Shown: positions 37,328-40,731 of the stretch, piece after piece
Position numbering within the stretch: position 1 is the first letter of the stretch
Layout of the letters: every line of letters begins with the position of its first letter
Translations under genes and position numbers: made by a program
Notes under the pieces: model-generated
The model's input: the letters and a program-made list of their open reading frames with translations, nothing else
The model's database searches: none
Told to the model about the DNA's origin: nothing
NCBI GenBank assembly: GCA_026709065.1
Contig: JAPOTS010000076.1
Location: 1 to 40,731, forward strand
DNA from: Bacteroidota bacterium
Lineage (GTDB): Bacteria; Bacteroidota; Rhodothermia; Rhodothermales; Bin80
DNA length: 40,731 nt
Reading direction: 5' to 3'

Positions 37328-38107
37328 TTACTGAGAACCTGTTGCAAACCTACTCAAAACTGGAGCATGATCAGATGGTCGTTCACGGTCACGCTCAGCA
37401 ACATCTACCCATGCATTCGTACATGAGTTAGCAAGTGATGGAGTGGCTAAGATGTAATCAATGCAGACACCATCGTTCCAATCAAACCCACGAGTACGAA
37501 AATCCCACCATGTATACACTCCCGGCCCTGGATTTTGCTCACGTATAATATTTCTGAGAGAGAATTTATCCATGATTGCCTGCATTTTTTTCTTCGCTAC
37601 TGGATCGCACAACACCGAGTCACGCCAATTATCTGGATGTGCGACATCTATATCATGTAATGCAACATTCAAATCTCCTGTGAGGATAAAATCACGGTAA
37701 TCTTCATATTCATTATCTAAAAACTCACTCAGTGCATCAAGCCACCGAAGTTTATATGCATGTTTCGGTGTACCAATTTTTCTCCCATTAGGTACATACA
37801 CATTGATGACTCGCATTTGATTGACCGTCCCTGAAATCACACGGGCTTCAGTGTCAAGCCCAGAATGCACATCCTCAACTGATTCTCTAGTCAATAAAGC
37901 AACGCCATTATATGAAGGCTGTCCATAGATATATGACTCATAACCCGATTCAAGAATTTGGTCATAAGGAAATGTTTCCTCTGTGGCCTTAATCTCCTGA
38001 AGGCATACGATATCAGGTGAATGACGATCCAGAAAATCAAGTATTCTCTCAATTCGAGCACGTGCAGAATTTACATTCCATGTAGCTAATTTTACGGAAT
38101 TTGGCAT
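37328..38107 (-). CDS. xthA: Exodeoxyribonuclease III
   Basis: A 259-residue member of the exonuclease III/AP endonuclease family that cleaves abasic sites and trims 3' ends in base-excision repair. Active-site residues are all visible: Asn11 (TWNVNS), Glu38 (LQEIKA), Tyr104 (VYVPNG), Asp145 and Asn147 (TGDLNVA), Asp217 (CIDYIL), and Asp246-His247 (PSDHAPV). Length is typical. It appears to be transcribed alone, and is the only clearly housekeeping gene right of 36500. Confidence 0.95.
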   Translation of the reverse strand: MPNSVKLATWNVNSARARIERILDFLDRHSPDIVCLQEIKATEETFPYDQILESGYESYIYGQPSYNGVALLTRESVEDVHSGLDTEARVISGTVNQMRVINVYVPNGRKIGTPKHAYKLRWLDALSEFLDNEYEDYRDFILTGDLNVALHDIDVAHPDNWRDSVLCDPVAKKKMQAIMDKFSLRNIIREQNPGPGVYTWWDFRTRGFDWNDGVCIDYILATPSLANSCTNAWVDVAERDRERPSDHAPVLSRFATGSQ

Positions 38108-38271
38108 GGATCAGATAGCGAGTAATAGCAGTTAATGAATTGCGTATCCAGTGACAGTTAACATCTATGTCTACACTTTCACTGAGATTTAAATTGGCCG
38201 TCGGGTAATGGTCTATATTAAATTATTTTGTTGGTAAACAGTAGGTATATAATTCCCTTAATAATCATAGG

Positions 38272-38448
38272 TTAATGGATAATAGCCCATTTCGCTGTTT
38301 TTTTCATCCATACTTCGTCAGCTGCACCTTTCTCAAATTTTATCTCTAATCTTATCATCTTCATCCCAAAAGCCTCTAAAGTTTCAACAAAACAATCACG
38401 AATACGATACTCGTCTGCATAAAACTTAGGCTCTTTAATGGGTGGCAT
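38272..38448 (-). CDS. Truncated DUF5615-like PIN toxin
   Basis: A 58-residue protein starting at the ATG at 38448, which overlaps the last 14 bases of the DUF433 gene. KFYADEYRIRDCFVETLEAF resembles the N-terminal strand and helix of DUF5615/Mut7-C-like PIN domains (KFLADE..), and ADEVWMKKTAKWAIIH resembles the following DEEW...VVLT strand. Typical members run to about 100-120 residues and carry further acidic residues; here a TAA follows, and I found no continuation in other frames. The toxin is therefore probably cut short and inactive. A longer frame from 38487 exists, but the overlap start fits toxin-antitoxin operons better. Confidence 0.5.
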   Translation of the reverse strand: MPPIKEPKFYADEYRIRDCFVETLEAFGMKMIRLEIKFEKGAADEVWMKKTAKWAIIH

Positions 38449-39082
38449 AGGCAATTGCATCCTCAACTCCAGAGAGAGCAATTCCATATCCTAAAGCTAT
38501 ATCTTTAGGTGACTCTCCACCCTCAAATCTCTCATGCACGATTTCAACGGTTATTCCAGTACCAGTGATTGAAGGTTGTCCAAACCGTATGCGGGGATCT
38601 ATTTTAATACTTCTCTTCTTTTTTTGGCCTTTAATCCAAGGATACAGCACATCTGGTAAATTCACATCTTTGAATTCAAGCCTATTGATGTAGTCTCCTA
38701 ACTCAATTGATTCTAATTGTCCGTAACGAGTTGCATTCAGCAAGATATCCTGAGCATGCTTGAAGTGTATCTCAGATCCAACACGGATCCGATGATCAAT
38801 GAGTGGATAGGAGATTTTGAGATGGTCTCGGAGGTAATCAGTTGCTTCGCGTATTTTCGAAAGGGGGATTTCAAGGCTCTTTCTCATATAGTTAATTGCA
38901 AAAGCCTCAGAGAGTTGAAGGAAATTCAATGTTTGATCTGAATTTAAGTTTGATATCAGAGATCCATCTGGATGGCTATATAACCAAGAATACAGGGTAG
39001 AATAAGGTATTCTGAGTGCCTTGGATACACTTTGACAGGAGTATAATGGGTACTCCCGAGGGTGAACACCACCATAAAGCAT
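38435..39082 (-). CDS. DUF433 antitoxin-like protein with N-terminal helix-turn-helix
   Basis: About 215 residues from the ATG at 39082 (a GTG at 39109 is upstream). The N-terminal part has a MerR-like helix-turn-helix, SCQSVSKALRIPYSTLYSWL. The C-terminal ~55 residues are a DUF433 domain: IKIDPRIRFGQPSITGTGIT, then HERFEGGESPKDIALGYGI. DUF433 proteins are antitoxins paired with DUF5615 PIN-like toxins, and such a frame follows with a 14 bp overlap. It likely represses its own operon. Function as a working pair is doubtful because the toxin looks shortened. Confidence 0.75.
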   Translation of the reverse strand: MLYGGVHPREYPLYSCQSVSKALRIPYSTLYSWLYSHPDGSLISNLNSDQTLNFLQLSEAFAINYMRKSLEIPLSKIREATDYLRDHLKISYPLIDHRIRVGSEIHFKHAQDILLNATRYGQLESIELGDYINRLEFKDVNLPDVLYPWIKGQKKKRSIKIDPRIRFGQPSITGTGITVEIVHERFEGGESPKDIALGYGIALSGVEDAIAYATH

Positions 39083-39546
39083 TTTAGAATTGTTGAAAAG
39101 AAAAAACACGTTTGATTAAAAATATACAAAATTTCAGTTTTTATGTTTCCACCGATAGGTTAAATCATAGATCTCAACGCAGAAGCGTGAGACTTAAGAA
39201 TTGGTTTGGCGAATGGGCGAGGAAGTTTAGGTTGTGTAGAAATGGGGGTAATGAATGACAGCACTGCGATATATGGGTTGGATGTTAAGCGGAACGAGAT
39301 CCCGTAAATCAGAGCGCATCCTTAGAGCCGCATTAAATCATGTGGCGATCAGCAACAAGCCGTGGCTTAGGGTTCTTTGGGAGGAATATGGGTCTACTTA
39401 TTGCTAACATGCCATTCTGGCCATTCCGCTCTTTTAACATCTTGAGGCATATGATGGAATTTGAATTTGATCTCCAGCACAGGATATTGATGCGCACCTC
39501 CACCGCATCATAGGGTAACTAGGACGCTAGTTCAGTATGGAGAACT
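39083..39546. other. Gene-poor stretch upstream of the DUF433 gene
   Basis: The promoter of the DUF433 operon must lie at the left end. A 50-codon plus-strand frame from the ATG at 39255 to 39407 reads MTALRYMGWMLSGTRSRKSE and on to TYC; I do not recognise it, and its neighbours are also short broken frames. Composition is more GC-rich than the preceding kilobases. No RNA gene or repeat was found. Confidence 0.4.
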
Positions 39547-40028
39547 TTGTATGGAATATGTATTATCACGGTTGGCGAAGATCAGGCAGAGGTGCAAATG
39601 AGTCGCGGGGGTGGGGCCCGGGTGCCGATACCTGTATGCAAAGATCACATTAAGGATGCGATTGATCGGTGGAATTTAGGAGAGAATACGGTTGTTGAAC
39701 CAGTCAGGCGTATCTGGACTCCATGGACTATCCCTACGACATGGGGACAGCGGGTGGCAAACGTATTTTCTCACGATCAGCGGGGTTATGCTATTTAACA
39801 ACAGGCGATGGCGGGAGACCCTGACGGACTGTTTTATGCAGGGATGTGTTTTGAAACTGGAATGGAGCTTGCACGCAGTGCAGAGTCTGCGATCCATTAC
39901 TACTACAGGCTTCAAAGCTGGGATATCCAAGTCCAAGCGAAGCGGTGGACCCTTACAGACGCAAATGTGCTTGGAAAAAGAAGTGGACGAAGGATCAACA
40001 GCAACGGAGGAGAAGCCGATCTGGATGA
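39547..40028 (+). pseudogene. Broken Sel1-repeat gene
   Basis: From 39799 the plus strand encodes QQAMAGDPDGLFYAGMCFET and AESAIHYYYR, then, after a shift of one base near 39912, SKLGYPSPSEAVDPYRRK and a basic tail stopping at 40028. The joined sequence fits a Sel1-like TPR repeat (lG.cyetG....A..yyr.as.lGyp.A). A TAA at 39796-39798 precedes it in the same frame, and the frame upstream (39547-39795) has only a TTG start. The gene thus appears to carry at least one nonsense change and one lost base. The upstream part is not recognised. Confidence 0.45.
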
Positions 40029-40177
40029 GTTAATATGTTCAGTGCTCTTGTAATGCTTTATCGTTCACGGCTGAACCCACCTTGACCTTTGTCCTTGTAC
40101 TTATTCTTCACTTCTGACGTATCATCCTTCATTGGTGGAGGGAGTAATGTGTGAGTGGGTTTGGGAGGTAGGAGCTT

Positions 40178-40187
40178 GGGGGGGGGG
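40178..40187 (+). repeat. Poly-G(10) homopolymer 3' of the ATPase gene
   Basis: Ten consecutive G on the plus strand, 23 bases beyond the stop of the minus-strand ATPase gene. It is outside any supported coding frame on either strand, so no switch can be demonstrated. After the tract at 276-286 it is the longest G/C run in the window. Confidence 0.85.
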
Positions 40188-40210
40188 TTGATGGATGCCT
40201 TGGCTTTTGC

Positions 40211-40731
40211 CTACTCATATTCATCCACCAGCCATGTGTGGAAGGAGGGTATAGGAATACCGTAGTCCCCGTCTTCTCGCTCATCAACGATTCCTCGCTC
40301 AAGTGCTTTATTGAAGAGAGATTCGGCCACTTCTGAGGTGTACTCATTCTCAAGTACAGATATGATGTCATCAAGCTCCTTGGTTTCTCCTAATGGAACA
40401 TCAGCGAATATTTTTGCCAGAATCTGCCGCTTCTTTCTGTCAATGCTATTCATGCGCGATATGTAATACATCTCCCGATATTCTGCGCCCTTCTCAAGTA
40501 CAAACTTCAGCCCTTCATCTGTCATGAAGTGATTGTTTGATTTAAGACATTTCAAGGCAGGCTTAACATAGGAGATGATGTGATGGGGCCACCCATACGC
40601 TTGTTCCGCAATGGACTTAATCCAGACCTGAGGATCTCCCTTTGCTCTCCCATATTTGATGAGCCAGTCTCGGATCACGGCGCACTCTGATTTCTTATCC
40701 AGCCTCCCAAGTTGCACAGTACAATCACCAT
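40211..40731 (-). CDS. C-terminal part of an AAA-type ATPase, 5' end outside window
   Basis: A frame open to the right edge encodes at least 172 residues: VQLGRLDKKSECAVIRDWL, an EQAYGWPHHIISYV motif, then a long helical region and a winged-helix-like end, stopping at TAG 40211-40213. The GWPHH segment after a helical lid is typical of the lid/sensor region of AAA ATPases related to TniB/Orc1-like proteins. The nucleotide-binding part lies beyond the window. The role is unknown; the accessory surroundings suggest a mobile or defence context. Confidence 0.6.
   Translation of the reverse strand, partial: GDCTVQLGRLDKKSECAVIRDWLIKYGRAKGDPQVWIKSIAEQAYGWPHHIISYVKPALKCLKSNNHFMTDEGLKFVLEKGAEYREMYYISRMNSIDRKKRQILAKIFADVPLGETKELDDIISVLENEYTSEVAESLFNKALERGIVDEREDGDYGIPIPSFHTWLVDEYE

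Noticed and set aside
39692-40033. 113-codon plus-strand frame overlapping the Sel1 remnant
   Set aside because: It contains no Sel1 pattern before the frame break and has no recognisable domain; the broken Sel1 reading explains the region better.
1-40731. tRNA, rRNA, CRISPR or intact insertion sequence
   Set aside because: No T-arm-like motifs with flanking stems, rRNA blocks, regularly spaced repeats or transposase with terminal repeats were found by eye.

Overview
The window reads as chromosome from a free-living member of the Bacteroidota/Rhodothermota/Balneolota group. The main evidence is a full-length sprA (type IX secretion translocon), a second secreted protein ending in a type IX (Por) C-terminal sorting domain, a complete batA-E aerotolerance block, and almost no Shine-Dalgarno motifs. 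Base composition is moderately AT-rich throughout. No rRNA, tRNA, CRISPR array or intact insertion sequence was found.

Layout. 1-4831 (minus strand) is a defence or restriction-modification island: a phospholipase-D/SNF2 helicase gene followed by an adenine-methyltransferase gene. The methyltransferase carries an 11-G homopolymer that throws it out of frame straight after its SAM-binding motif, and the reading frame resumes conserved methyltransferase sequence one base out of register. That is the signature of an on/off phase-variable switch. 5172-5773 is ccmD-ccmE, cut off from the other cytochrome c maturation genes. 5959-8641 (minus) holds a VanZ-like membrane protein, a rhomboid protease, purQ and yceI. 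8756-16030 (plus) is a tight operon of seven genes joined by overlapping stop/start codons: DUF58, a BatD-like membrane protein, batA, batB, batC, batD and batE. The MoxR ATPase that usually heads it is absent from the window.

16565-18390 (minus) holds a class III aminotransferase and a STAS anti-anti-sigma factor. 18559-21317 (plus) is the classical dnaX-ybaB-recR replication/repair cluster. 21318-23175 (minus) has an SDR oxidoreductase, an NTF2-like lipoprotein and what looks like a decayed SDR fragment. 23315-32045 (plus) is sprA with lipB one base behind it. A ~1 kb gap with two imperfect direct repeats follows, then the 1121-residue sortilin/BNR-repeat protein with a type IX sorting tail and a strong hairpin terminator.

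36500-40731 looks accessory and decaying: a small membrane protein broken by one base, an intact xthA (exonuclease III), a DUF433/PIN-like toxin-antitoxin pair with a shortened toxin, a broken Sel1-repeat gene, a second poly-G tract, and the C-terminal part of an AAA-type ATPase at the edge.

The most interesting system is the left-edge helicase/methyltransferase pair with its poly-G switch. Several genes differ from an intact version by a single base. Outside homopolymers this could be real decay or assembly error, and reads would be needed to tell which.
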